Shown here: piece by piece, positions 39,637 to 47,860 of the stretch | Numbering within the stretch: position 1 is the stretch's first letter | Layout: each line of letters begins with the position of its first letter | From: Methylocaldum sp. 14B | Lineage (GTDB): Bacteria > Pseudomonadota > Gammaproteobacteria > Methylococcales > Methylococcaceae | NCBI RefSeq assembly: GCF_002005105.1 | Contig: NZ_MSCV01000002.1 | Coordinates: 62,001-126,000, forward strand | Reading direction: 5' to 3' | DNA length: 64,000 nt | The notes under the pieces: generated by a model | What the model was told of the DNA's origin: nothing | Database searches by the model: none | What the model saw: only the letters and a program-made list of their open reading frames with translations | Program-made: the position numbers and the translations under genes

Positions 39637-40503
39637 ACGGACGGCCGAGAACGGCAGGAAGACTCCGCAAAGCAAGACCAGCGTGCAACCGGCCAGGGCT
39701 TTCTGATCGGGGATCTTCGCGAACAGCAACACGCCCCAAATCACGCTCATAACCGGACCGATGTAGCCCACGGAGCTGACCAAGGCGGCCGGGGCCATTT
39801 GATAGGCTCGCGTCATGTACAACTGGGCACCGCTGCCGGAAATCCCCGCGAGCATCACCCAGCCCCAAGCATTCTGCGTGGACGGCCAAAGGACGCCATA
39901 AATTCCGAAATAAACCAGATGAATCGCCACAGCGACCAGGCAGAAATAGAAAACCACGGCCTGCGGCGGATTACTCCGGCCGGCGCGGGCAACCATCAAG
40001 TACGCCAGAGCGGCCAGAAATCCGGACCCCAGCGCCATAGCCCGCCCGAGAAAGTCCGAAGGGCCGAGCCTCGGCTGAAATAGCAGAAAAAGGCCTGCGA
40101 GCGAGCCGAATATGGCCAGCCAGACGGACAGCGGGTTTCGCTGCGATAAAACGGCGGGCCCCAACAGAGCCACGAACACGCCGCTGCTCGCCGACAAAAA
40201 CGCGCTCTCGCCGGGCCCGATCCGCTGAATAGCCGCGAACGAGAGCATCAGCGAGACCGCACCGAATAGACCGCGCAACCACAGCGAAGCCCGCCGGTCG
40301 CCGAATAAGGCCCATCCCTGCTTGAACCACAGCGCCGGCGCCACGAGGATGACGAGATTCACCGTCACCCGAATGAAACTAACCATAGGCGCAGCAACCG
40401 GAGGGACGGTTAGGGCCGCGCCGTACACACCTACTCCCATCACCGAAAACAGGAAAGCGGCAATGACCATGTAGGCCAGTCCGCGCATTCGTCCTTGCCA
40501 CAT
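39619..40503 (-). CDS. EamA-family (DMT) transporter
   Basis: 294 residues from ATG 40503 (MWQGRMRGLAYMVIAAFLFSVMGVGVYG), with ten predicted membrane helices in two EamA repeats (second repeat ends GPVMSVIWGVLLFAKIPD). DMT exporters carry amino acids or metabolites; the substrate is unknown. The frame is open to 40665 but the upstream part is non-hydrophobic and lacks a start context. Convergent with the GGDEF-EAL gene. Confidence 0.88.
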   Translation of the reverse strand: MWQGRMRGLAYMVIAAFLFSVMGVGVYGAALTVPPVAAPMVSFIRVTVNLVILVAPALWFKQGWALFGDRRASLWLRGLFGAVSLMLSFAAIQRIGPGESAFLSASSGVFVALLGPAVLSQRNPLSVWLAIFGSLAGLFLLFQPRLGPSDFLGRAMALGSGFLAALAYLMVARAGRSNPPQAVVFYFCLVAVAIHLVYFGIYGVLWPSTQNAWGWVMLAGISGSGAQLYMTRAYQMAPAALVSSVGYIGPVMSVIWGVLLFAKIPDQKALAGCTLVLLCGVFLPFSAVRSRAEK

Positions 40504-40936
40504 ACGGCCGCCTTCCGCGCAACAGGCGGTTCGATGGGGATGGTTGGAAATCAAGAGTGGATCTGTTTTATGAAGAGTTTTGAGGGCTTGGGCGAATGTT
40601 TCCCGATAACGGGACGGATTGCAAATCCACCATCGTCGTCCGGATTTTCCCTCGGATCGAATCAAATCATAACCGGCACAGACATACTTTTGCCCGATGC
40701 GGGATTCGTAGAAATAACCATAGGCAAAGCCATATCCTCATGCTAGAGTTCGGGAACCTGACACGTTCCTTCAGCGGCATTTGGTAATTCCTTCCTGGAT
40801 CCGGCGTCGTTCTCGCTCTGTTCCCGAAGTCCTCGCCTCATACCTCAAGAAGTAACTCGTAGGTTTGTCCTCGGCCTTGGAGGCCGGTTTTGTTTGTTGA
40901 TGTTCCGGCGCGTGTCGGAGCGGGAGTTATTTTCAA
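40504..40936. other. 433-bp non-coding stretch with a leader hairpin before the RRM gene
   Basis: No convincing gene. At 40872-40886 CGGCC pairs with GGCCG around TTGGA, followed by GTTTTGTTTG: a terminator-like or leader hairpin about 50 bp upstream of the RRM start codon. GGAG lies about 10 nt before that ATG. A long 5' leader is usual for cold-inducible RRM genes, so control at the RNA level is possible. Confidence 0.4.
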
Positions 40937-41260
40937 ATGAAGAATATTTATGTAGGCAACTTATCATTCCAGACCACGGAAGACGAGCTTCGTGGGCTGT
41001 TCTCCCAGTATGGCGAGGTTCAATCGGTTAATCTGATCACCGATCGCTTTACCGGACAATCCAAGGGCTTCGGCTTTGTCGTGATGGACAGCCGGGGGGG
41101 GCAGGAAGCTATCGATAAATTAAATCAGACCGAATTCGGCGGCCGTTCCATTACCGTCAATGAAGCGCGTCCCCGCGAAAACAACCGTGGCGGTTCTACT
41201 CAACGTCGCGGTGGTGGCGGTGGCGGTGGTGGCTTCGGCGGTCAGCGTCGCGGTTACTAA
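40937..41260 (+). CDS. Glycine-rich RRM RNA-binding protein
   Basis: 107 residues: one RRM (residues 1-80) with RNP2 IYVGNL and RNP1 KGFGFVVM, and a Gly/Arg tail (RRGGGGGGGGFGGQRRGY). This is the small bacterial RRM type, cold-induced in cyanobacteria and found in many gammaproteobacteria; such proteins probably act as RNA chaperones. The single-gene unit is isolated by long non-coding regions on both sides. Confidence 0.95.
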   Translation: MKNIYVGNLSFQTTEDELRGLFSQYGEVQSVNLITDRFTGQSKGFGFVVMDSRGGQEAIDKLNQTEFGGRSITVNEARPRENNRGGSTQRRGGGGGGGGFGGQRRGY

Positions 41261-41283
41261 CCGGTAGCCGAGAAACATCTTCA

Positions 41284-41313
41284 AGAGCAGGTTGTTTCGA
41301 TGCGGCCTGCTCT
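41284..41313 (+). terminator. Hairpin after the RRM gene
   Basis: AGAGCAGG at 41284-41291 pairs with CCTGCTCT at 41306-41313, 24 bp after the RRM stop. There is no T-run, so termination is uncertain; it may protect the 3' end of the mRNA. Confidence 0.4.
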
Positions 41314-41654
41314 GCAACGCTGGCCCGAACTGCTTTCTGCCGACCGCTAAAACGGTTCAGAAACAGTTTCGGGCTTGCGTACCATTGTTTTCGCTTGTCG
41401 GTCGCCCTAGGCCATCAAGCAAATATCGAAGCTTGACCGTACCAAGCCTTTTGCGGCTTACCACGCAGGCCGAGCAGCGTCGGTCGACTGTCGGATCGAA
41501 AAAACAATCCCCGCGGACCAGCGGCCTTCGGCTCCGGCGCGGGATACGGTGGACCGGCAGTTATAGTTGTCTCAGGAACCCAACAATAGGCGACATCTCA
41601 GTCGCATCGGCGTTTTATGGAAAACCAGCGCGCTTCCGACGAGACAGCCATAGG

Positions 41655-41925
41655 GGGAACATCCCTGTTCAGGGTCGACATCCGCTGTCACTAAGAAATA
41701 AGTTTGGTCCGCTGAAGAATTCCGGATCAGAATGCCCCGATTCCCTTCGAAACATCCCGAGTCCGTTCGGAACATCCCTTTCCTACTGCGATATCCTTAA
41801 GTCCGTTCGCGTTCCAAATCCTGCACGGAATATCCTTATTCCGTTCGGAACATCCTGTTCCTCGCGACATCCCTAAGTCCCTTCGCAACATCCTAATCCC
41901 TACCGGAACGTCCACTGTTCCGGAC
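41655..41925. repeat. Degenerate helically phased repeats
   Basis: Imperfect tandem units rich in TCCGTTCGGAACATCC. TCC(G/C)TTCG begins at 41742, 41762, 41802, 41840 and 41878, and ATCC words fall at 41754, 41774, 41793, 41818, 41832, 41852, 41869 and 41890, most 17-21 bp apart, near two helical turns. Two more ATCC words are 19 bp apart at 41661 and 41680. The open frame through here (41292-41876) looks like chance. The rest of 41314-42112 shows no gene I can support. Function unknown; a protein-binding array or a decayed repeat family are both possible. Confidence 0.6.
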
Positions 41926-42112
41926 CTGAAACCGAAACCCTGCGCTCCCGGTTTCAGGTGGCTTCATTAAACCCGCATATAGCCCCAAGACAAATACGTA
42001 CGCCTTCGTATGTACGAAAGCTTGACATGAGTCGGAGCAAGAAACGGAATTCCGAAGACGTTTTTTGCGTCGCTTCGCTCCGGAAATGCCCTAAAAACCC
42101 GTGACTCCGGCC

Positions 42113-42772
42113 TCATATCGTCTGCGGCTTTTTTCTGGGCGTTGCTTCAAGAGACCGCAGTTGGTCTTCCAGCTGCTGTAGTTCCTGTTGAAGCTTGGGC
42201 AACAAATCCTTCTTGATGGACTCTTCGGTAGCAGCCTGCGCTCTTTGTATCTCGCCCAATAACCGTGCCCATTCGTCCCGCAGCTTTTGCGCCTCCTCCG
42301 ATTCCGGCACCCGCCGCATATCGGACTCGAAGCGCTCCACCTGCTCGCGAAGAATACCGAGCCCCTCGGTGAAGCTGCGCAAGATTTCCCCCAGAGGAAA
42401 AAGCGGTGTCTGTCCGACAGAACCACGAACCGTGGCACCATCCGCCAAAGGCGCGTCACCCGCGTTCGCCGGCTGAATTTCGACACGACGCCTTTCGGAA
42501 TTATCAGGGTCTTCGTCCACTACGAAACGGGCGCTCTGAGTGACCTCCGCAGCAAACCCGGGCTCGATGGCGAGCTTTGCCACGTAACCGCTTTGCCCTG
42601 TTGCTTCCACGTCCGTGACCCTGCCCACGCTCTGGTTCCGAATGACAACAGCGTCTCCCGGCTGCAAACCGCCCGGCGCGTCGAGCTGTAACTTCAATTC
42701 AAGCTCGTCGCGGCTGCAGCCGAATAGCAGCAGAATCAACGCGACGATAGCGAGGGTGAATCTGATGGGCAT
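42113..42772 (-). CDS. MCE/MlaD-domain lipoprotein
   Basis: 219 residues with a lipoprotein signal peptide (FTLAIVALILLLFGC, Cys about residue 19) and an MCE/MlaD-type lipid-binding beta domain (about 25-110; GLQPGDAVVIRNQSVGRVTDVE). The C-terminal half (135-205) is a charged coiled coil (RDEWARLLGEIQRAQAATEES ...), where MCE proteins form tubes or bridges. GGGAGA lies about 8 nt before the ATG. No MlaE/MlaF permease or ATPase is near, so this is a stand-alone MCE protein. Confidence 0.85.
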   Translation of the reverse strand: MPIRFTLAIVALILLLFGCSRDELELKLQLDAPGGLQPGDAVVIRNQSVGRVTDVEATGQSGYVAKLAIEPGFAAEVTQSARFVVDEDPDNSERRRVEIQPANAGDAPLADGATVRGSVGQTPLFPLGEILRSFTEGLGILREQVERFESDMRRVPESEEAQKLRDEWARLLGEIQRAQAATEESIKKDLLPKLQQELQQLEDQLRSLEATPRKKPQTI

Positions 42773-42936
42773 GAAAGTGTCTCCCGGACGTTATGGATCT
42801 TCGACTTGGCTCTGCATGATAAAGCAAAGCTTAGGGCGAACGGCAGAAATCGCCTTCTGGTGAAACAAAGCGTTTTGATCGCAAGTCTCATAAGTAGATT
42901 TCGAAACGGTGAATCGAATCGAGCAAGGAGAACTTC

Positions 42937-44391
42937 ATGGCGCCTATTGATCCGGAGGGTAGACGTTTGCCCGTCAAACTGGATACCGCCACCAATGGCG
43001 AATACCTGCCGATGCCGCTGACCGACCCGGTCGTCATTGCGAAACGGCTAGCCCACGAACAGGTTTCGAGAGTATCGCGACGGCTCGGCATGACCCGACG
43101 GGCGTTTCTTAAGTCGGCATCGGGCGCGGCAACGACGCTGCTGGCCATGAATCAGGCATTCGCCGCTTTCGGCCGAACCGGAGGACGATACGAAATTCCG
43201 GTAGAAGCGGCCTACGAACCGGACCTGGCCCAAGCGGCTTTGGGTGGAAAGGAGTTCATCTTTGACATTCAGGGACACCACGTGAATCCCGAAGGGCCGT
43301 GGCGAAAACCGACCAATCGCTGGACGTATAGCCTCCGGTTCTTTCCGCAATCCGATTGCGGCGACGGCGCCATCGAGTGCTTCTCGGCGGAGCATTTCAT
43401 CCGAGAAGTATTCCTTGACAGCGACACCACCATGGCGGTCCTCTCCGCCGTCCCGGCAGCTCCGGGGGACGATCCCTTGACCATAGAAGACGCCGCCGCC
43501 ACGCGGGCCACGGTGGACGCCCTGAAAGGCTCACACCGGCTGCTGATCCACGGTTTGGTCCGTCCCAACCTGCCGGGCGAAATCGATGCGATGTCCATGC
43601 AAAAGGAAAAATACGGCGTCGCCGCCTGGAAAACCTATACCCAGTGGGGACCCTCGGGAAAAGGGTATTGGCTGGACGATCCCAACGTCGGGATTCCCTT
43701 CATCGAAAAAGCGCGCAGTCTGGGCGTGAAAGTGATTTGCATACACAAAGGGCTTCCCCTGTTCGGCCTCGACTATACGCATTCCACCTGCCGCGACATC
43801 GGCGTGGTGGCCAAACGCTTTCCGGACGTCGCCTTTATCGTCTATCACTCCGGCTACGAGCCGAAACGCAAGGAAGGGCGCTACGATCCCAATAACGCTT
43901 CGGCAGGTGTGGATTCGCTCATCAAGAGCGTCCAGGACAACGGCATTCCGCCGAACAGCAATGTTTACGCGGAACTCGGCAGCACCTGGAAGCTGCTGAT
44001 GCGAGACCCCGGCCAGGCCGCCCATGTGCTCGGCAAGCTGTTCAAATACGTGGGCGAAAACAACGTGCTGTGGGGAACCGATTCGATCTGGTACGGCAGC
44101 CCCCAAGACCAGATTCAGGCTTTCCGTGCGTTCCAGATCGGCGAACCCCTTAGAGAACGCCACGGCTATCCGGAGATTACTGCGGAATTGCGGACCAAAG
44201 TGTTCGGCTTGAATGCCGCCAAGCCCTACGGCATCTCGACGGAGGAAATAAAAAGGCGCACCGCTTCCGACCGCGTCGCCGGCATCAAGCAAGTGTACCT
44301 GGAACACCCAGAGCCCAGTTTCGCCAGCTACGGACCGAAGACGAGGCGGGAGTTTTTCGACCTGCTGCGGCTCAGGGGAGGACCGTTGTGA
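42937..44391 (+). CDS. Tat-exported amidohydrolase-family protein
   Basis: 484 residues in the metal-dependent TIM-barrel amidohydrolase (Amidohydro_2) family. A twin-arginine signal, TRRAFLKSASGAATTLLAMNQAFA, occupies about residues 49-72, so roughly 48 residues precede the signal. The upstream start is supported by AAGGAGA 6 nt before the ATG. Metal-site candidates are GHH near residue 113, the HKG and YHSGYE motifs in the middle, and GTDSIWYGSP near the end. Substrate unknown; members include decarboxylases of aromatic acids and uncharacterised Tat proteins. It is expressed alone. Confidence 0.82.
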   Translation: MAPIDPEGRRLPVKLDTATNGEYLPMPLTDPVVIAKRLAHEQVSRVSRRLGMTRRAFLKSASGAATTLLAMNQAFAAFGRTGGRYEIPVEAAYEPDLAQAALGGKEFIFDIQGHHVNPEGPWRKPTNRWTYSLRFFPQSDCGDGAIECFSAEHFIREVFLDSDTTMAVLSAVPAAPGDDPLTIEDAAATRATVDALKGSHRLLIHGLVRPNLPGEIDAMSMQKEKYGVAAWKTYTQWGPSGKGYWLDDPNVGIPFIEKARSLGVKVICIHKGLPLFGLDYTHSTCRDIGVVAKRFPDVAFIVYHSGYEPKRKEGRYDPNNASAGVDSLIKSVQDNGIPPNSNVYAELGSTWKLLMRDPGQAAHVLGKLFKYVGENNVLWGTDSIWYGSPQDQIQAFRAFQIGEPLRERHGYPEITAELRTKVFGLNAAKPYGISTEEIKRRTASDRVAGIKQVYLEHPEPSFASYGPKTRREFFDLLRLRGGPL

Positions 44392-44459
44392 GCCGCAGTT
44401 TAGAGTCTCGCTCGGCCGAAGCCCGATTCAAGTACCGCTTTTCGCCGAAGGTCCGATGA

Positions 44460-44603
44460 TTACAACAAAATCATCAATACGATGATGATCAGAATGATGC
44501 CCACGATGCCGCTCGGGTAATAACCCCATCCTCTACTGTACGGCCACGTGGGAAGGAGCCCGAAAATCAGCAGGATCAGAACTATCAATAAAATCGTTTC
44601 CAT
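44460..44603 (-). CDS. DUF3309 small membrane protein
   Basis: 47 residues, too short for most gene callers. METILLIVLILLIFGLLPTW followed by PYSRGWGYYPSG and IVGIILIIIVLMILL is the complete DUF3309 pattern: two hydrophobic helices around a PYSRGWGY loop. GGAG precedes the ATG at about 7 nt. Function unknown; such proteins often occur singly. Confidence 0.88.
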   Translation of the reverse strand: METILLIVLILLIFGLLPTWPYSRGWGYYPSGIVGIILIIIVLMILL

Positions 44604-44687
44604 CGAAGGTCTCCATACAAAAACATCCCTTGAATGCCAGAGCCAAAGCCGAAGGTCAGATCCATTCGCGAGGCTCGGTCTCGGAGA

Positions 44688-45062
44688 TTACCACGAGATT
44701 CTGACTTTTCTCTCGCCCCAAGCTACCGCTTTTCCCAATTTTTTGCCCATGTGAATATCGATTCGCCGTTCCCATCTGTCGTGCATACGGTCCAGCACGA
44801 CGAATTCACCCACGCCATGGACTTTAACCTTCGTTCCGCAATTGAGCCCCATCTCGAAAAGATCGCGTGAGACAGCAATGACGTTGCGTTTGGATTCAAT
44901 GGGTTTGTTGCAGGCACCGATATGAGGTGTGCTGTCGGTTTGCGCAACGACGGAATTGTAAGCGGTGGCAGTTACAGTCATGGATTTCGCTTGCAAAGGA
45001 TCAGCCAACCATAGCACTATTACAAGCAGCAAAGCGCCAAATGATGTGCGCTTCGTATCCAT
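44688..45062 (-). CDS. Secreted 3D-domain protein
   Basis: 124 residues with a signal peptide (GALLLVIVLWLADPLQA) followed by a 3D domain: TVTATAYNSV at the start and VVLDRMHDRWERRIDIHMG at the end, with the three aspartates of the family (DRM, D-R and DIH). 3D domains resemble the MltA double-psi barrel and act on peptidoglycan. Two cysteines (GACN and NCGT) could form a disulfide in the periplasm. Enzyme activity is inference. Confidence 0.82.
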   Translation of the reverse strand: MDTKRTSFGALLLVIVLWLADPLQAKSMTVTATAYNSVVAQTDSTPHIGACNKPIESKRNVIAVSRDLFEMGLNCGTKVKVHGVGEFVVLDRMHDRWERRIDIHMGKKLGKAVAWGERKVRISW

Positions 45063-45178
45063 ATCCGTGAACTTCCATTGGATCCTTCAGGCCCATTTCC
45101 CGAGCCATAATCTTGTAGACATTTGTTCGTCTTTCGGGTTCACCTCGTCGATCGGCAAGATCGAAGTGAGGTCTGTGT

Positions 45179-45724
45179 TCATCGGGGCGGTTCAGCCTCG
45201 CGCCATTCTCCCGGCTTGAGGTCGCCCAGCGTCCAAGGCCCGATTGCCCAGCGAATGAGACGCAAAGTCGGAAATCCAACCGCCGCGGTCATGCGCCGTA
45301 CCTGACGATTGCGTCCTTCCCGCAAAGTCAGCTCGATCCACGAAGTCGGAATGGCGGCACGATAGCGAATCGGAGGATCGCGCGGCCAAAGGCCCGGAGG
45401 CTCCTCGATGATGCGCGCCTTGGCCGGCCGAGTCGGACCGTCCTTCAACAGCACCCCGCGCCGCAGCCGCTCCAACGCCGCCTGGTCCGGAACCCCTTCC
45501 ACCTGCGCCCAATAAACCTTAGGCAACTTATGACGCGGATCGGCGATGCGCGCCTGCAAGCGGCCGTCGTCGGTCAGCAGGAGAAGTCCTTCGCTGTCCC
45601 GGTCCAGCCGACCGGCGGGGTACACGTTCTTGAGCGGAATGTAATCGGCGAGCGTCGCGCGGTCGTGAGCGCGGTCGGTAAACTGAGACAGAACGTCGTA
45701 GGGCTTATTGAAAAGTATCAGCAT
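45179..45724 (-). CDS. rluE: 23S rRNA pseudouridine synthase, RluE type
   Basis: 181 residues of the RsuA/RluE class. The catalytic aspartate motif [18 protein letters not shown] is present, and the end [31 protein letters not shown] matches. There is no S4 domain, as expected for RluE (target U2457). Its start at 45724 is 173 bp from the integrase, so the mobile element begins just beyond it. Confidence 0.93.
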   Translation of the reverse strand: MLILFNKPYDVLSQFTDRAHDRATLADYIPLKNVYPAGRLDRDSEGLLLLTDDGRLQARIADPRHKLPKVYWAQVEGVPDQAALERLRRGVLLKDGPTRPAKARIIEEPPGLWPRDPPIRYRAAIPTSWIELTLREGRNRQVRRMTAAVGFPTLRLIRWAIGPWTLGDLKPGEWREAEPPR

Positions 45725-45836
45725 ATAGATTCAAAGAGGTTCTTTATCGTCCGACACAGGCGGTCTAGCGCTTGATTTTACGAGGATTTTGTATCTTTTC
45801 GGATTTCATCGAATCTTATTGTCACGAGCTTAAACT

Positions 45837-45896
45837 GTGAGTAGACTTGTGAGCATCGATTTGCTTACTCACCGATAAACCAAGATTTCTACTCAC
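45837..45896. repeat. Four GTGAGYA repeats upstream of the integrase
   Basis: GTGAGTAGA at 45837-45845 and GTGAGCA at 45849-45855 face TGCTTACTCAC at 45862-45872 and TCTACTCAC at 45888-45896: two forward and two inverted copies, the outer pair exactly complementary. They end one base before the integrase ATG and replace a normal ribosome-binding site. Most likely integrase arm-type or repressor sites, or an operator controlling the gene. Confidence 0.6.
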
Positions 45897-45897
45897 C

Positions 45898-47079
45898 ATG
45901 AAGCTCACAGACTCGAAAATCAAAGGACTGCGCCCCACGGGTAAGCTTTACCGGGTAGCGGACGGCAAGGGGCTTGCCCTGGAAGTATCGCCCACCGGCG
46001 CGAAGCTGTGGCGCTATCGTTTCCGGCTCCACGGCAAGGCAAACATGCTGGCGCTTGGTGCCTATCCGACCGTCACGCTGTCCGATGCTCGCAAGAAACG
46101 CGACGAGGCGGCCGAGCTGGTGGCGAAAGGCGTCAACCCGGCGCACCATCGGAAAGCGCAGGAGCTAAACACATTCCGAAGCATCGCCGAGGAATATCTC
46201 GCCGATCAGGCCGAAGTCTGGACGCCGCGAACCCTGAAACAGCGGCGTGCACTGTTCGAAGCGAAGATTTATCCCGCTCTTGGCGACCGTCCGATTAATG
46301 ACATATCGTCCGCGGATATCTTGCGGATTTTACAGGGGATCGAAGCCACGGCGCCCACCATGGCCGCGTTTTCCCGCCAAGTCATCGGCGCGGTATTCCG
46401 CAAGGCGATCTGCACCCTACGCGCGGAATCCGACCCGTCCGCACCGCTCCGGGGAGCCTTGAAGCCGCGCAACGTCAAACACCATCCGATACTACCGACC
46501 GCCGAGATTCCTGGCTTCTTCGAGCGACTGGAAGCCTACACGGGCTATCCGACCACGAGGGCGGCGGCTGAATTGTTGTGGCTGACTACCGTTCGCACCG
46601 TCGAACTCGTGGCCGCTCGATGGGATGAAATAGACCTAGAGGCGGAAGTTTGGACCATTCCGGCCGAGCGCATGAAGATGCGCCGGGACCATGTTGTTCC
46701 GCTGGTTCCGCGAGCGGTCGAAATTCTACGCTCTATCGAGCCTTTGACGCGGCGGACCGGCTGGGTATTCCCGAACCGGGACGACTCTACAAAGCCGGCG
46801 AGCGCCGGACTGCTGCTGCGCATGTGGCGTCAGCTCGGGTACAAAGAATTCTCCCCACATGGCGTACGGGGCACGTTCAGCACTTGGGCGCATGACAGCG
46901 GCTACCGCTCCGAAATCATCGAAGCGCAGCTTAACCACGCCGACAGGAACGTAACTCGATCCAGCTACAACCGCTCCGCCTACCTGCAACAGAGGCGGGA
47001 GATGCTGGAGGCTTGGGCCGCGTATCTGGATGGCTTAAAGGACGGAGTGAAGATCGTACCGATCCGCAAAAAAGCATAA
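45898..47079 (+). CDS. P4-type tyrosine integrase
   Basis: 393 residues. N-terminal arm-DNA-binding DUF4102 domain (KLTDSKIKGLRPTGKLYRVADGKGLALEV), a core-binding part (about 95-190) and the catalytic domain with R in TTVRTVELVAARW, HGVRGTFSTW (H-x-x-R) and the Tyr near YNRSAYLQQR. All four catalytic residues look intact, so it is probably active. These integrases typically use tRNA genes; none is visible on the left side, so the attachment site is unknown. It marks the left end of the accessory region. Confidence 0.95.
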   Translation: MKLTDSKIKGLRPTGKLYRVADGKGLALEVSPTGAKLWRYRFRLHGKANMLALGAYPTVTLSDARKKRDEAAELVAKGVNPAHHRKAQELNTFRSIAEEYLADQAEVWTPRTLKQRRALFEAKIYPALGDRPINDISSADILRILQGIEATAPTMAAFSRQVIGAVFRKAICTLRAESDPSAPLRGALKPRNVKHHPILPTAEIPGFFERLEAYTGYPTTRAAAELLWLTTVRTVELVAARWDEIDLEAEVWTIPAERMKMRRDHVVPLVPRAVEILRSIEPLTRRTGWVFPNRDDSTKPASAGLLLRMWRQLGYKEFSPHGVRGTFSTWAHDSGYRSEIIEAQLNHADRNVTRSSYNRSAYLQQRREMLEAWAAYLDGLKDGVKIVPIRKKA

Positions 47080-47199
47080 GAATCCCGACCGGCGCGGGGA
47101 ACGCCGAAAAGTCATGGACGGCATGAGCGGGCCGGCTTGGTGTTGGAGCACCCGGCCGACCCTGACCATAACCGCAAACCTACACAGGAGGTTGCAATC

Positions 47200-47412
47200 A
47201 TGGCTACTCAAGAGAATAACACCACCCGCGACTCCGCAGGCGCGGCCGACATCCTGGCCCAAGCGGCGGGCTTGCTCGATATCTTGCGATCCGTGGATAG
47301 CGATACGCCCACGTGGACAGACGTAACGGTCGACGGCGCCAATACGATCATCGAGGAAATCCATAAGCGGATCGAGAAAGCATCCGCATTGATCGACGGG
47401 AGGGCGTCATGA
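47200..47412 (+). CDS. Small element protein, paralog A
   Basis: 70 residues from ATG 47200, preceded by AGGAGG 8 nt upstream. No known family recognised. The pattern AADILAQAAGLLDILRSVDSD ... IIEEIHKRIEKASALID resembles the third protein in this run (47617-47850), so they are probably paralogs. It overlaps the next gene by 4 bp (ATGA). Confidence 0.65.
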   Translation: MATQENNTTRDSAGAADILAQAAGLLDILRSVDSDTPTWTDVTVDGANTIIEEIHKRIEKASALIDGRAS

Positions 47413-47624
47413 GCGAATCACGCGAACTGCAAGCGGCAATCGACGCGAGCATTGCCGAAATTCAATACGTCCATGCTTTGTTCGCGGCAATCAAAAGACT
47501 AGCCGAGCACGATTTGATTATCAGAGGTCTGGCCGGCAGCGGTATTTCCTGGGCGGACAGCATTGCCGACGAATTACAAGCCACTTTGTTCAAGCTTCAG
47601 CAGGAGGGCGGCGGCAATGATTAA
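47409..47624 (+). CDS. Small element protein, middle gene
   Basis: 71 residues (MSESRELQAAIDASIAEIQ onward), predicted all-helical, beginning in the ATGA overlap with paralog A and ending inside the start of paralog C. It has a shorter related pattern (ISWADSIADELQATLFKLQQE). No family recognised. The tight overlaps suggest one operon that follows the integrase. Confidence 0.6.
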   Translation: MSESRELQAAIDASIAEIQYVHALFAAIKRLAEHDLIIRGLAGSGISWADSIADELQATLFKLQQEGGGND

Positions 47625-47850
47625 TGGTCGAACCAATACCCCGGAACTGACCGAAGCGTCAGACCTACTCAGCCAATCGCGGGGTATTCTCGAATTGCTT
47701 CAAACCCTGACCTTGATACCGGACAAAAACCAGATTATCGAGCTTTCGCCGGGCGCAGCCAAAGGTCTTTTTTTCCTGATTGAAGATGTAGACGCGCGGA
47801 TATTGAAAGCAGTTGAGCTGATCGACCAATACCGGGCGGTGAACAAGTAA
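47617..47850 (+). CDS. Small element protein, paralog C
   Basis: 77 residues from ATG 47617 with AGGAGGG about 9 nt upstream. Like paralog A: SDLLSQSRGILELLQTLTL ... FLIEDVDARILKAVELID. The frame runs further upstream but overlaps the middle gene. Function unknown; likely the same role as paralog A in the element. Confidence 0.62.
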   Translation: MINGRTNTPELTEASDLLSQSRGILELLQTLTLIPDKNQIIELSPGAAKGLFFLIEDVDARILKAVELIDQYRAVNK

Positions 47851-47860
47851 TAGAGGAAGT

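Noticed and set aside
41292-41876. 194-codon frame through the repeat block
   Set aside because: Sequence is compositionally odd and follows the DNA repeats; no start context or family.
41655-41925. CRISPR array
   Set aside because: Units are degenerate, tandem without unique spacers, and no cas genes are present.
45725-45897. tRNA gene as integrase target on the left of the element
   Set aside because: No cloverleaf or CCA-adjacent tRNA 3' end could be found in these bases.
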